From contig CAJULY010000001.1 in the NCBI GenBank assembly GCA_910587185.1, positions 124,001 through 188,000 on the forward strand: 64,000 bases of DNA, given 5' to 3'. The notes below the pieces were generated by a model, which saw only the letters and a program-made list of their open reading frames with translations, did no database searches and was not told where the DNA came from. Shown here piece after piece: positions 35,213-44,046 of this stretch. A program made the position numbers and the translations under genes. How positions within the stretch are numbered: the stretch's first letter is position 1; the number at the start of each line of letters is the position of its first letter. Source of the stretch: an uncultured Muribaculaceae bacterium (lineage in GTDB: Bacteria; Bacteroidota; Bacteroidia; Bacteroidales; Muribaculaceae).

Positions 35213-35329
35213 GGAGAATAAGAAATTCTGGAAATTATAGGAGCGCATGAGCGGTAGCGGTTAGCTTGTGTGTTCCTTTTTCTTATTGTTTCTTTTATTA
35301 GGTGTTGAAAGTTGCCTGTGGATAAAGGT

Positions 35330-35364
35330 AAATCCCTTGTAACTCAGATAGTTGCAAGGGATTT
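35330..35364 (-). terminator. Terminator downstream of tRNA-Leu
   Basis: AAATCCCTTG pairs with CAAGGGATTT, with four further pairs inside. It lies 5 bases beyond the 3' end of the minus-strand tRNA. Confidence 0.7.
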
Positions 35365-35368
35365 TATG

Positions 35369-35450
35369 TGCGCACGAAGGGACTCGAACCCCCACGACGT
35401 GAGTCACCAGATCCTAAGTCTGGCGCGGCTACCAATTACGCCACGTGCGC
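35369..35450 (-). tRNA. tRNA-Leu (anticodon TAG)
   Basis: A class II tRNA of 82 bases. The acceptor stem GCGCACG pairs with CGTGCGC. The anticodon stem CCAGA/TCTGG closes the loop CTTAGGA, giving anticodon TAG. A short variable arm and the T arm GGGGGTTCGAGTCCC-type follow. No CCA is encoded. A TATCTTTG -7 box precedes it. Confidence 0.95.
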
Positions 35451-35463
35451 CTTTAAGACGTTG

Positions 35464-35471
35464 CAAAGATA
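35464..35471 (-). promoter_or_regulatory. -7 box of tRNA-Leu
   Basis: TATCTTTG on the minus strand, 13 bases before the first base of the tRNA. Confidence 0.65.
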
Positions 35472-35537
35472 AACCTTTTTTTTCAATCCTGCAATTCCTG
35501 CGTCTTAAAATGCCCGCTGTTCACCGCAGCTGCAGCG

Positions 35538-36053
35538 CTATCTTCTGTGGAGATGGCCCGGAAGGAGAACGTAGGGAAACGGCGGTTTCAGCACCAGTTT
35601 CTTATCGGCATTAACTCTCTCGAGGTCAAGCGACGCCTGATGGGCATTGTTGGAAGTCGTTGCCACGACGTAGTAGTTCTTCATATTGTCATTGACAACG
35701 AGGGCGTCGGCGTAGCCGTCGGCGATCAGGCGCTGCCTCATTGAACGGGCGTTGAAAACCTGCTTGAATTGCCCCACCACAACGCAGAATCCCTTGACTA
35801 CGGAATGATCCTTGTCAGCGCCGCCGTCGCGGGTATAACCGATGTAAAACGACCTTACCGGAAGAGTATCGGCTCCGAACGCAGTCATTCTCGGACGCTG
35901 CAGATCCATGAGCTTATCGTCATCCTCATCCTTTTCCGAAATCTTTTTCTCCTTCGCTTTCTCGTAGGCCGTCCGGTAGTTGGCCTCCGTTGTCTTGCAG
36001 CCTGCCGCTCCCAGAAGAAGGAGAACTGCAAGCGGTAAAACAAGTTTCTTCAT
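35538..36053 (-). CDS. SPOR-domain lipoprotein
   Basis: A 171-residue lipoprotein. It has a signal peptide ending in the lipobox LLGAAGC, a charged linker (EKAKEKKISEKDEDDD), and a C-terminal SPOR domain of about 75 residues with the typical beginning GFCVVVGQFKQVFNARSMRQRL and the later YYVVATTSNN. SPOR domains bind denuded peptidoglycan glycan strands, so a cell-envelope role is likely. Its start overlaps the stop of the phosphoesterase gene by four bases, so the two are cotranscribed. Confidence 0.88.
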   Translation of the reverse strand: MKKLVLPLAVLLLLGAAGCKTTEANYRTAYEKAKEKKISEKDEDDDKLMDLQRPRMTAFGADTLPVRSFYIGYTRDGGADKDHSVVKGFCVVVGQFKQVFNARSMRQRLIADGYADALVVNDNMKNYYVVATTSNNAHQASLDLERVNADKKLVLKPPFPYVLLPGHLHRR

Positions 36054-36562
36054 ATATAGGTGATTTGTGAGTTTGGACTAAGTTCTATTACTTCGAGGTC
36101 GCTTATATCGCCCTCGTCTATCACGAGACGCACGAGCGTCCTCACTTTCTGCCAGCCGTGATGACCAGCGGCGCCGGGATTGACATGCAGCAGATGGAGC
36201 TCATGGTCGGGAATCACTTTCAGGATGTGGCTGTGGCCCGAAATCATGAGCCTTATCCTTTTCTCAGCCAGAAGTTTCTTCACTCCGGGGGAATAGCGGT
36301 CCGGATAGCCGCCTATATGCGTCATCCACACCTTCACTCCCTCCACCTCGAACTCCTGTACCTCGGGGCAGCGACGCGCCACGTCGCCGTGATCGATATT
36401 GCCGCGCACCGCACGCACGGGCGCGATCTCCTCCAGCCGTTCAAGAATGGTGATGTCGCCCAGATCCCCGGCATGCCATATCTCGTCGCAGCCGGCGAAA
36501 TGCTTCCGGTAGCGTTCGTCCCAGCAGGAATGGGTGTCGCTTAGGATTCCGATCCGTTTCAT
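36050..36562 (-). CDS. YfcE/MJ0936-type metallophosphoesterase
   Basis: A 170-residue calcineurin-like phosphoesterase. Metal ligands are in ILSDTHS (D9, H11), WHAGDLGD, RGNIDHG, ISGHSH and NPGAAGHHG. Length and motifs match YfcE-type phosphodiesterases that act on small artificial esters; the natural substrate is not known. It is the first gene of a two-gene unit with the SPOR lipoprotein and lies five bases downstream of the malic enzyme stop on the same strand. Confidence 0.92.
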   Translation of the reverse strand: MKRIGILSDTHSCWDERYRKHFAGCDEIWHAGDLGDITILERLEEIAPVRAVRGNIDHGDVARRCPEVQEFEVEGVKVWMTHIGGYPDRYSPGVKKLLAEKRIRLMISGHSHILKVIPDHELHLLHVNPGAAGHHGWQKVRTLVRLVIDEGDISDLEVIELSPNSQITYI

Positions 36563-36567
36563 CGCCG

Positions 36568-38859
36568 TTATTTGTCCTGTGAGCCCACGCCGGTCGCCGC
36601 CACCTGTGCGTCGAGAGCGGCGATTACGGCAAGATTGAGAATGCTGCGCACGGGAGCATCTACGCCTATATAGTGGATTGCCTTGTTCAGACCCATCTGG
36701 ATGGGGCCTACCGTATCACCTACCCCGAATTCGAGCAGCAGTCGGTAGGCCGAGCTGGCAGAAGTCAGATCGGGGAACACGAGTGTATTCACCTTCTCGC
36801 CCGCAAGACGGTTGAACGGATAGGTCTTGTCGCGAAGCTCGTTGTTGAGCGCGTAGCGTATAGTCATCTCGCCGTCGATCAGCAGATCGGGATAATTACT
36901 GTGCATCATCTCCACAACGTCGTGTGCCCTGCGGCAGACAGGTTCCTTGCTCGAACCGAAGCTCGAATAGGAGAGCATGGCCATGACCGGTTTCTCGGCG
37001 AAAAATTCGACCGAGTTTCGGGTGAGGCGCGCCACGTCGTAGAGCGTTTCCGTGTCATACTCCTTGTTGACATGCGTGTCCGACATATAGAATGTACCTC
37101 TCTGGGTGTTCACTATGTGAAGCGCGGCGAAATGCTTGTAGGAAGGACGGATCCCTATGACCTCCGAGGCAATGTCGCCTATCGTGTTCGAGGCCGAGTA
37201 TGTTCCTCCGAGGAAAGCGTCGGCGTCGCCCGTCTCCACCATCATCATGCCGAAATAATTGCGGTCAAACATCTTTTCGAGCGCCTCGGGCATAGTCAGG
37301 CCCTCGCGCTGACGCTTTTCGGCGAGAATAGCGGCATAACGCTGGCGTCGGTCAGCCTCGCGGTCATGACGCAGGTTCACGATCTCTATGCCGCTGATGT
37401 CGAGCCCCAGACGACCCGCGCGTTTCTCTATCATCTCCTCGTTGCCTAAAAGCACCGGCACGAGCAGATGTTCCTTGTGGGCGATGACCGCCGCCTTGAG
37501 CATCTTGTCCGTGTTCGCCTCGCCGAACACCACCCGGCGCGGCTCCTTCCTGGCCTGCTCGAATATGCGCCGCATGAGCTTGTTGTCATAGCCCATCAGC
37601 TTGCGCAGATGTTCTTCGTAGGCGTCCCAGTCGGTTATCGGACGCCGGGCCACTCCGCTCTCCATCGCGGCGCGGGCCACGGCGGGAGCCACCGTCGTCA
37701 GCAGGCGCGGGTCGAGAGGCTTCGGAAGTATGTATTCACGGCCGAAATGTATGTCGGTCATGTCGTAGGCCGTGTTCACAACCGGCGGAACCGGCTCCTT
37801 GGCCAATGCGGCTATGGCACGCACGGCCGCAAGCTTCATCGCCTCGTTGATGGCCGAAGCCCCGCTGTCGAGAGCGCCGCGGAATATGTAGGGAAATCCG
37901 AGCACGTTGTTGATCTGGTTGGGATAGTCGCTGCGGCCCGTGGCGAATATGAGGTCGGGGCGCGATGACATCGCCGCCTCGTAGGCGATCTCCGGATCCG
38001 GATTCGCCAGTGCGAAGACGATGGGCTTCGGCGCCATCGAGCGCACCATATCGACCGTGACCACATCCTTGATCGAAAGGCCGAGGAACACGTCGGCGCC
38101 CTCCATGGCCTGCGCCAGAGTGTCGATGTCGCGGTCTGTGACGAATTCCCGTTTCTGTTCGTTGAGGTCGGTGCGCTTGCGGTTGATGACCCCGCGGCTG
38201 TCACACATCACGATGTTTTCCTTCTTCACGCCCAGAGCCATATAAAGCTTCGTGCATGAAATGGCGGCGGCGCCCGCTCCGTTGACAACGAGCCTTATCT
38301 CCTCTATCTTCTTTCCCTGAAGCTCGAGGGCGTTCAGCAGCCCCGCGCCCGAAATGATGGCCGTCCCGTGCTGGTCGTCGTGCATGACCGGGATATCCAG
38401 CTCGTCGCGCAGCTTCTGCTCGATCTCGAAACATTCCGGAGCCTTGATGTCCTCCAGATTGATGCCCCCGAAAGTCGGGGCTATAGCCTTCACCACATCG
38501 ATGAATTTCTGCGGATCATGCTCGTTGACCTCTATGTCGAAACAATCCAGACCGGCGAAAATCTTGAACAGAAGGGCCTTACCCTCCATCACGGGCTTTC
38601 CTGCCTCAGGGCCGATGTTTCCGAGCCCGAGCACAGCCGTGCCGTTGGAAATCACGGCCACGAGATTGCCTTTGTTGGTATATTCATATACATCCTGCGG
38701 ATGAGCCTCTATCTCCTTGCACGGATAGGCCACGCCCGGTGAATAGGCGAGCGCCAGGTCATGTTGGGTGGAATAAGGTTTCGTAGGCACCACTTCTATC
38801 TTGCCGGGCTTCCCTTCGCGGTGATATTCAAGGGCGGCTTCTTTGGTTACGTTCGACAT
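36568..38859 (-). CDS. maeB: NADP-dependent malic enzyme fused to a phosphotransacetylase-like domain
   Basis: A 763-residue MaeB-type enzyme. The N-terminal malic enzyme part has [38 protein letters not shown], the metal and substrate region [20 protein letters not shown] and the NADP fold [16 protein letters not shown]. From about residue 430 a phosphotransacetylase-like domain follows ([37 protein letters not shown]), which in this family is regulatory and has no transacetylase activity. ATG 38859 is chosen because the next upstream Met extends into the promoter. It decarboxylates malate to pyruvate with NADPH formation. Confidence 0.95.
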   Translation of the reverse strand: MSNVTKEAALEYHREGKPGKIEVVPTKPYSTQHDLALAYSPGVAYPCKEIEAHPQDVYEYTNKGNLVAVISNGTAVLGLGNIGPEAGKPVMEGKALLFKIFAGLDCFDIEVNEHDPQKFIDVVKAIAPTFGGINLEDIKAPECFEIEQKLRDELDIPVMHDDQHGTAIISGAGLLNALELQGKKIEEIRLVVNGAGAAAISCTKLYMALGVKKENIVMCDSRGVINRKRTDLNEQKREFVTDRDIDTLAQAMEGADVFLGLSIKDVVTVDMVRSMAPKPIVFALANPDPEIAYEAAMSSRPDLIFATGRSDYPNQINNVLGFPYIFRGALDSGASAINEAMKLAAVRAIAALAKEPVPPVVNTAYDMTDIHFGREYILPKPLDPRLLTTVAPAVARAAMESGVARRPITDWDAYEEHLRKLMGYDNKLMRRIFEQARKEPRRVVFGEANTDKMLKAAVIAHKEHLLVPVLLGNEEMIEKRAGRLGLDISGIEIVNLRHDREADRRQRYAAILAEKRQREGLTMPEALEKMFDRNYFGMMMVETGDADAFLGGTYSASNTIGDIASEVIGIRPSYKHFAALHIVNTQRGTFYMSDTHVNKEYDTETLYDVARLTRNSVEFFAEKPVMAMLSYSSFGSSKEPVCRRAHDVVEMMHSNYPDLLIDGEMTIRYALNNELRDKTYPFNRLAGEKVNTLVFPDLTSASSAYRLLLEFGVGDTVGPIQMGLNKAIHYIGVDAPVRSILNLAVIAALDAQVAATGVGSQDK

Positions 38860-38902
38860 TATCGTTATGTGTAAGTTCTTTTTTATTACAGATTGACCTT
38901 TG

Positions 38903-38910
38903 CAAAAATA
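38903..38910 (-). promoter_or_regulatory. -7 box of the malic enzyme gene
   Basis: TATTTTTG on the minus strand, 43 bases before the start codon. Confidence 0.6.
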
Positions 38911-38998
38911 CAAACAATTCTCGGCAATAGGATGTTTCAACCTGCTGCAATTTAAGGAAAATAATGTTAAAGATGCTCCATTACCCCGATTCGCCCAA

Positions 38999-39249
38999 TC
39001 AATGCGGTTGAGTCAAGGTGAATCTACTTGACAAACAAGTCCGCAGGACGTGCAACGCTTAACCGTGCATGAAGCGCAGCGGAGTGCACGGACAGAGACG
39101 TACTTATACCTCGGCGTCCCGGAGGGAAGCCTCTTTGGTAGATACAACGTTTTGTTCCACAGAATCGTCCCTCCGCGACTCATTTTTATTTATCATTGCC
39201 TGCCCCACACTCCGCTACGCTCCATAGCCCGTCACAGCATCGATAATTC
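38999..39249. repeat. Dispersed repeat, left-end copy
   Basis: Starts TCAATGCGGTTGAGTCAAG (38999-39017), followed by a CTTGACAAACAAGTCCGCAGGACG block and a GCATGAAGCGCAGCGGAGTGCAC hairpin, both matching the left end of the copy at 46.5 kb in the same direction. It ends with CTCCATAGCCCGTCACAGCA and GATAATTCCAATCA, which recurs at the end of the next copy. It is part of the 910-base gene-free stretch between malic enzyme and ssb; no coding sequence was found in it. Confidence 0.8.
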
Positions 39250-39252
39250 CAA

Positions 39253-39598
39253 TCAATGCGGTTGAGTCAAGAAACCTATGTCATGTTTTCCCATCAGAGC
39301 CTGTCAGGGCGCGATGAGAGGAAACATCAACTGAAACACTCCTTTACATCGCAAAGCGATGTCCGTACAGTCAGATACGCCAATTTATTGAATCCATACA
39401 GAGAATCGCCAACTTGTAGGGGCGTGCCTTCGGCACGCATAAGGAGATGTTCGATAGACAATTACATTCACTCTTCGTTTCTAATCCTATAATGGAAAGA
39501 GGCTTCCCTCCCTCCCGGAGGGATGCCTCAGTGGCGGACTCTTTCCGGTCACTCCGCTTCGCTCCATAGCCCGTTACAGCAATGATAATTCCAATCAG
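39253..39598. repeat. Dispersed repeat, second copy, inverted relative to the 46.5 kb copy
   Basis: Starts with TCAATGCGGTTGAGTCAAG (39253-39271). About 230 bases (39272-39505) match the reverse complement of 46640-46869 closely. Two perfect internal hairpins are shared with that copy: ACATCGC-AAA-GCGATGT (39346-39362) and GCGTGCC-TTC-GGCACGC (39422-39438). It ends with the same CTCCATAGCCCG...ATAATTCCAATCA block as the preceding copy, so that end is duplicated about 345 bases apart. Confidence 0.85.
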
Positions 39599-39724
39599 TC
39601 CAAGTTGTCAAAACTTTATCGCCGTGATAGATTTTTAACGGTTCCACCAGGTTTAACAGCTCACCCTTTCGCGTCACAGGAGATAAGTTTGAGCAAAAAG
39701 CATCAAAAACTCATTTTTATTGAT

Positions 39725-39732
39725 TAAATTTG
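39725..39732 (+). promoter_or_regulatory. -7 box of ssb
   Basis: TAAATTTG, 37 bases before the ssb start. A second TAAGTTTG at 39684-39691 could be an alternative upstream promoter. The bases 39601-39724 hold nothing else recognisable. Confidence 0.55.
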
Positions 39733-39769
39733 CAAAAGAATCTTTAATCCAACAGCTAAAAGACAGGAT

Positions 39770-40120
39770 ATGTCAGTCAACAAAGTCATTTTGCTCGGAA
39801 ATGTGGGCCGCGACCCGCAGATACGTTACGTGGGGACCCGCCCCGTGGCCGAGCTGACGCTCGCCACCTCGGAAAGAGCGCGCACCACCGAGAACGGCCA
39901 GCAAGTGCCGGAGCGCACCGAATGGCACCGCCTTGTGCTATGGGACGGTAATGCCTCGGTTGCCGAGCGCTACATTCGCAAAGGCTCCCGGATCTACGTG
40001 GAGGGAAAACTGCGTACCCGCGTCTGGGAGGACCGCAACACAATCAAGCACTCCGTCACTGAAATTTACGTCGATACTCTCGAGCTCCTCTCGCGTCCGT
40101 CGGACTCAAATCAATCATAA
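39770..40120 (+). CDS. ssb: Short single-stranded DNA-binding protein
   Basis: A 116-residue SSB of the OB-fold type. It starts MSVNKVILLGNVGRDPQIRY and has TLATSERARTTENGQ, ERTEWHRLVLWDGNASVAERYIRKGSRIYVEGKLRTR and the final strand EIYVDTLELL. It ends ten residues after the fold, with no acidic DDDIPF-like tip, the part of housekeeping SSB that recruits partner proteins. It is therefore probably an accessory paralogue rather than the main SSB. An OPT transporter gene follows after 13 bases. Confidence 0.9.
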   Translation: MSVNKVILLGNVGRDPQIRYVGTRPVAELTLATSERARTTENGQQVPERTEWHRLVLWDGNASVAERYIRKGSRIYVEGKLRTRVWEDRNTIKHSVTEIYVDTLELLSRPSDSNQS

Positions 40121-40133
40121 AACCAATCATATC

Positions 40134-42122
40134 ATGCAACAGAAAGAATCTTTGCCCGAAGAAGTCTATGAGGACGCCGATCCCATAGAACTTCCCGACA
40201 ACGCCTTCCGCGAATTAGCGGCCGACGAGCATTACCGCCCCGTGATGCATCCTGCCCACGACTATCCGGAAGCAACGCCCTACTCCGTCACCCTCGGTCT
40301 CATTCTGGCCGTCATTTTCAGCGCGGCGGCCGCCTATCTCGGCCTGAAGGTCGGACAGGTGTTTGAAGCCGCTATCCCCATTTCGATCATAGCGGTCGGC
40401 ATGTCGGGGATGCTCAGGAAAAACAACGCGCTGGGCCAGAACGTGATCGTCCAGTCGATAGGAGCCTGCTCCGGTGTCATCGTGGCCGGCGCCATCTTCA
40501 CTCTCCCCGCCCTCTACATCCTTCAGGGAACCCATCCGGAAATCACGGTGAATTTTTTCGAGATCTTCATGAGCTCGCTGCTCGGAGGCGTTCTCGGAAT
40601 ACTCTTCTTCATTCCTTTCCGCAAATATTTCGTGAAGGACATGCACGGGAAATATCCTTTCCCCGAAGCCACGGCCACAACCCAGGTGCTCATGAGCGGC
40701 CAGAACGCCAAGGCATCGGGAGGACAGGCAAAACTGCTCGTAGTGGCTGCGCTCATCGGCGGTATATATGACTATGTGGTCGCTACGTTCGGTCTCTGGG
40801 CCGAGAACATCTCGACCTACATGACCTCGTGGGGTCACGCTCTCGCAGAAAAGACCCGTCTGGTGGTCAGCTGCAACACAGGCGCCGCACTTCTCGGCCT
40901 CGGATATATAGTCGGCCTCAAGTATGCTTTCGTCATCTTCGCCGGCTCCGCCTTCGTCTGGTGGGTTGTCATCCCGCTGATGGGGACCTACGGCAGCGCT
41001 GAGATCGCAGCCATGGAACCCGCCTCGATCTTCTCGACCTACGCCCGAATGATAGGCATAGGCGGCATAGCCATGGCCGGCGTCATCGGCATCGTCAAGT
41101 CGCGCGGCATCATAGCTCAGGCAGCCGGACTCGCCGTCAAGGAATTCAAAGGCGCCGACACGACGAAAAAACCGGTGCGCTGGCAGCTCGACCTGTCGAT
41201 GAAACATGTCGTATTCTTCATGGCGCTGGCTCTCGTCGTGGTGCTGCTTTTCTTCTGGATCGGAGTGCTCCATAACTTCCCACAGGCTCTCGTGGCATGG
41301 ATAGTCGTGACCGTCATCGCGTTCCTGTTCACCACCGTGGCCGCCAACGCCATTGCGATCGTGGGCAGCAACCCCGTTTCGGGCATGACGCTCATGACGC
41401 TCATCGTCGCCTCGGCCATCTTCGTGGCTATCGGCATCAACGGCACCTCCGGAATGGTAGCCGCAATGATTATAGGCGGCGTTGTCTGCACAGCTCTCTC
41501 GATGGCCGGAGGCTTCGTCACCGACCTCAAGATCGGCTACTGGGTTGGCTCAACTCCTAAAAAACAGGAAAGCTGGAAATTCCTCGGCACCCTCGTTTCG
41601 GCTGCCACTGTCGGAGGCGTGATCCTCCTGCTCAACAACGTCTATGGCTTCACGGGCGAAAACGCTCTGGTGGCTCCCCAGGCCAACGCCATGGCCGGCG
41701 TGATCGAGCCTATCATGATGGGAGGCGACACGCCTTGGATCCTCTACATGACCGGAGCCATCCTCGCCCTGCTTCTCAACTGGCTCGGCGTTCCGGCCCT
41801 CGCTTTCTGCCTCGGCATGTTCATTCCGCTGCAGCTCAACACCCCGATGCTCGTCGGCGGCGCCATCTCCTGGTTTGTCAGCTCGCGCAGCAAGGACGAA
41901 GCCGTCAACAACGCACGCCGCGACCGCGGAACGCTCATTGCCTCGGGTATGATAGCCGGAGGCGCTCTCTTCGGTGTGTTCTCGGCGCTGACCCGCTTCG
42001 CAGGCTATGAGGGAACAGTCGAGATGGAAACCTGGCTCAACCAGGCGCTCGGCCTGATCGTCTATATCGGACTTATAGCATATCTTATCTGGGACGCTAT
42101 GCGCGCCCGGACAAACGCCTGA
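40134..42122 (+). CDS. OPT-family oligopeptide or metal-chelate transporter
   Basis: A 662-residue integral membrane protein of the OPT family with roughly sixteen hydrophobic segments. After a 45-residue acidic cytoplasmic N-terminus comes TPYSVTLGLILAVIFSAAAAYLGLKVGQVFEAAIP, the family opening; KYPFPEATATTQVLMSG, near residue 180, is the other strong signature. Bacterial members import small peptides or metal-ligand complexes by proton symport. ATG 40134 is used because an earlier in-frame start would run through the ssb gene. A MATE gene follows after 25 bases. Confidence 0.92.
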   Translation: MQQKESLPEEVYEDADPIELPDNAFRELAADEHYRPVMHPAHDYPEATPYSVTLGLILAVIFSAAAAYLGLKVGQVFEAAIPISIIAVGMSGMLRKNNALGQNVIVQSIGACSGVIVAGAIFTLPALYILQGTHPEITVNFFEIFMSSLLGGVLGILFFIPFRKYFVKDMHGKYPFPEATATTQVLMSGQNAKASGGQAKLLVVAALIGGIYDYVVATFGLWAENISTYMTSWGHALAEKTRLVVSCNTGAALLGLGYIVGLKYAFVIFAGSAFVWWVVIPLMGTYGSAEIAAMEPASIFSTYARMIGIGGIAMAGVIGIVKSRGIIAQAAGLAVKEFKGADTTKKPVRWQLDLSMKHVVFFMALALVVVLLFFWIGVLHNFPQALVAWIVVTVIAFLFTTVAANAIAIVGSNPVSGMTLMTLIVASAIFVAIGINGTSGMVAAMIIGGVVCTALSMAGGFVTDLKIGYWVGSTPKKQESWKFLGTLVSAATVGGVILLLNNVYGFTGENALVAPQANAMAGVIEPIMMGGDTPWILYMTGAILALLLNWLGVPALAFCLGMFIPLQLNTPMLVGGAISWFVSSRSKDEAVNNARRDRGTLIASGMIAGGALFGVFSALTRFAGYEGTVEMETWLNQALGLIVYIGLIAYLIWDAMRARTNA

Positions 42123-42147
42123 CGCCGCGGCGCCCGACACTCCGGAA

Positions 42148-43446
42148 ATGTTCCCGATGTCAAGCCGTCTCAGGAAAATAGCTTCACTGGCAATCCCGGC
42201 TGTGGTCACAAACGTGACCACGCCGTTGCTTGCCTTGTGTGACACGGCCATTGTGGGCCACATGGGCAGCGCTGTCTATATCGCTGCCATAGCAGTCGGT
42301 GGAACCATGTTCAACATGCTCTACTGGCTGTTTGGTTTTCTGCGCATGGGTGCGAGCGGAACCACGGCCCAGGCGCTCGGTGCCGGAGACAAGGCCGGGG
42401 TCAACACCATTTTCCACCGCGGTCTGCTGATGGCCGCCGCTGCCGGTGTTATGATGATCCTGCTGCGGGGACCTCTCGCTTCGGGACTGCTTCTTCTGAT
42501 CGACGCCGAAGGGGAGACCCGCGCCCTGGCGGCCACATATTTCGGCATCTGCATCTGGGGCGCGCCGGCTGTACTCGGGACTTTTGCCCTGACCGGGTGG
42601 CTGCTCGGAATGCAGAACAGCCGGATTCCGATGTGGGTCTCCATTTTCATCAATGTATTCAACATAGCCCTCTCGCTCACGCTCGTCTATGGCGTCGGGA
42701 TGGGTATCCGGGGGGTAGCCACCGGAACGCTCTGCGCCCAGTGGGCCGGATTCCTGCTGACGGCCGGAGCCGCAATCCGCAGATATGGCCGTCCGCGCGC
42801 CGCGTGGAGCGCCGTCATCGAGAGAAGCGGACTGAAGCGGTTTTTCAGAATCAATACCGACATTTTCCTGCGCACCGTCTGTCTCGTCGCCATCACGCTT
42901 TGGTTCACGCGCGTAGGCGCCACGCAGGGCGACGTAATGCTTGCCGTCAACACTCTGCTGATGCAGCTGTTCACGATTTTCTCATATATGAAGGACGGAA
43001 TAGCTTTTGCCGGAGAAGCACTGTGCGGACTGAATGCCGGCGCCGGAAAGCGCGACGAGCTGCGGCGAACGGTCAGAGCGCTCTGCCTTCTCGGGCTCGT
43101 CTGCTCGGTCCTCTTCACGGTGATTTATTTCGCGGGCGGCGATGCCTTTCTCAGCCTCCTGAGTTCCGACCGCGAGGTTGTGGCCCGGAGCGAGGAATAT
43201 TTCGGGTGGGCCGTCTCCATTCCGCTCGTGAGCGTCATGGCGTTCGTCATGGACGGAGTGATGATCGGACTGACGCGTACGCGCGCAATGCTGGCAAGCA
43301 TGGCCATCGGTGCCGCGGTCTATTTCACCCTTTATGCTCTTCTTTTCCCTTCGATGGGGAACCACGGCCTATGGATAGCGTTTCTGAGCTATCTTCTTGT
43401 CAGAAGCCTGACCCTGACAGGTATTTATCTGTACTCTTCGAGATAG
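42148..43446 (+). CDS. MATE-family efflux transporter (DinF-like)
   Basis: A 432-residue multi-span membrane protein. The N-terminus RLRKIASLAIPAVVTNVTTPLLALCDTAIVGHMG is the DinF-like MATE signature, and FLRMGASGTTAQALGAGD marks the following loop. The second lobe begins near residue 230. It belongs to a different MATE branch from the gene at 23.9 kb. Met at 42148 or three codons later could be the start. The last 22 bases overlap the 3' end of the DUF3109 gene on the other strand. Confidence 0.92.
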   Translation: MFPMSSRLRKIASLAIPAVVTNVTTPLLALCDTAIVGHMGSAVYIAAIAVGGTMFNMLYWLFGFLRMGASGTTAQALGAGDKAGVNTIFHRGLLMAAAAGVMMILLRGPLASGLLLLIDAEGETRALAATYFGICIWGAPAVLGTFALTGWLLGMQNSRIPMWVSIFINVFNIALSLTLVYGVGMGIRGVATGTLCAQWAGFLLTAGAAIRRYGRPRAAWSAVIERSGLKRFFRINTDIFLRTVCLVAITLWFTRVGATQGDVMLAVNTLLMQLFTIFSYMKDGIAFAGEALCGLNAGAGKRDELRRTVRALCLLGLVCSVLFTVIYFAGGDAFLSLLSSDREVVARSEEYFGWAVSIPLVSVMAFVMDGVMIGLTRTRAMLASMAIGAAVYFTLYALLFPSMGNHGLWIAFLSYLLVRSLTLTGIYLYSSR

Positions 43447-44027
43447 GCCTCGCAAGCCTCACACAGTTCATCGTACCACTCCTGCCCGAACCGCTCGATA
43501 AGCGGCTCTTTCATGAACTGATAGAGGCGCGTTCCGTTGGCGCGCCCGAGAATCTCGGCGCACTTGCAGATTTTCCACCTGTGGTAATTGACGGCGGTAA
43601 ACGTGGGATAAGTCGTCAGGCGCAGAGGATAGAGATAGCATGACATAGGCTTGCGCCAGTCGCAACGCCCCTCGCGATAGGCTTTCTCAATGGCGCAAAG
43701 ACACATCCCTCCGTGAGCATAGGTGGTGAACACGCAGTTGCGCCCGTCAACTATCTGGGTCACGAGATCGCCTTCCTCATCGACATACCCGACTCCGGCT
43801 TCCTTTATGCGCTCGCGGGCAGCAGGCAGCAGGTCGTCCCAGACAATCTCCTTCACCTTCTCGAGTTTTTCAAGTTCCTCTTCGGTTATGGGTGCGCCTG
43901 CATCGCCCTCGATGCAACATTCGCCGAGACATTTCGACAGATCACACTGAAAAAATCGTTCGGCCATGTCAAGAGTGACCAGAGTATCCTTAATCTGCAA
44001 CATTATTTCTTCCGATGTTTCTTCCAT
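43425..44027 (-). CDS. DUF3109 family cysteine-rich protein
   Basis: A 200-residue protein of the DUF3109 family, common in Bacteroidota. It carries conserved cysteines: FFQCDLSKCLGECC near residue 30, NCVFTTYAHGGMCLCAIE near residue 97, RCDWRKPMSCYLYPLR near residue 121 and KICKCAEIL, plus CEACE near the C-terminus. This pattern resembles the YkgJ-like zinc or iron-binding proteins. Function is unknown. Met 44027 or the Met eight codons later (MLQIKDTLVTL) may be the start. Confidence 0.85.
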   Translation of the reverse strand: MEETSEEIMLQIKDTLVTLDMAERFFQCDLSKCLGECCIEGDAGAPITEEELEKLEKVKEIVWDDLLPAARERIKEAGVGYVDEEGDLVTQIVDGRNCVFTTYAHGGMCLCAIEKAYREGRCDWRKPMSCYLYPLRLTTYPTFTAVNYHRWKICKCAEILGRANGTRLYQFMKEPLIERFGQEWYDELCEACEAYLEEYR

Positions 44028-44046
44028 TAATATCTTTTCATTCAGT

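Noticed and set aside
35330..35450. Integration site at the 3' end of tRNA-Leu for a hicAB island
   Set aside because: No repeat of the tRNA 3' end was seen on the far side of the accessory patch, and no integrase is present.
35312..35614. A 100-codon plus-strand frame with an ARRDSNPHDVSHQ-type protein
   Set aside because: It is the antisense of tRNA-Leu and of the SPOR gene, a well-known spurious product of reading through tRNA genes.
39050..39492. Short plus-strand frames inside the repeats
   Set aside because: They cross the inverted hairpins, are not preserved between copies and have no recognisable product.
40215..41273. Long minus-strand open frame inside the OPT gene
   Set aside because: Its composition (Glu, Asp, His and Arg rich) is the complement of hydrophobic codons; the plus-strand OPT gene is clear.
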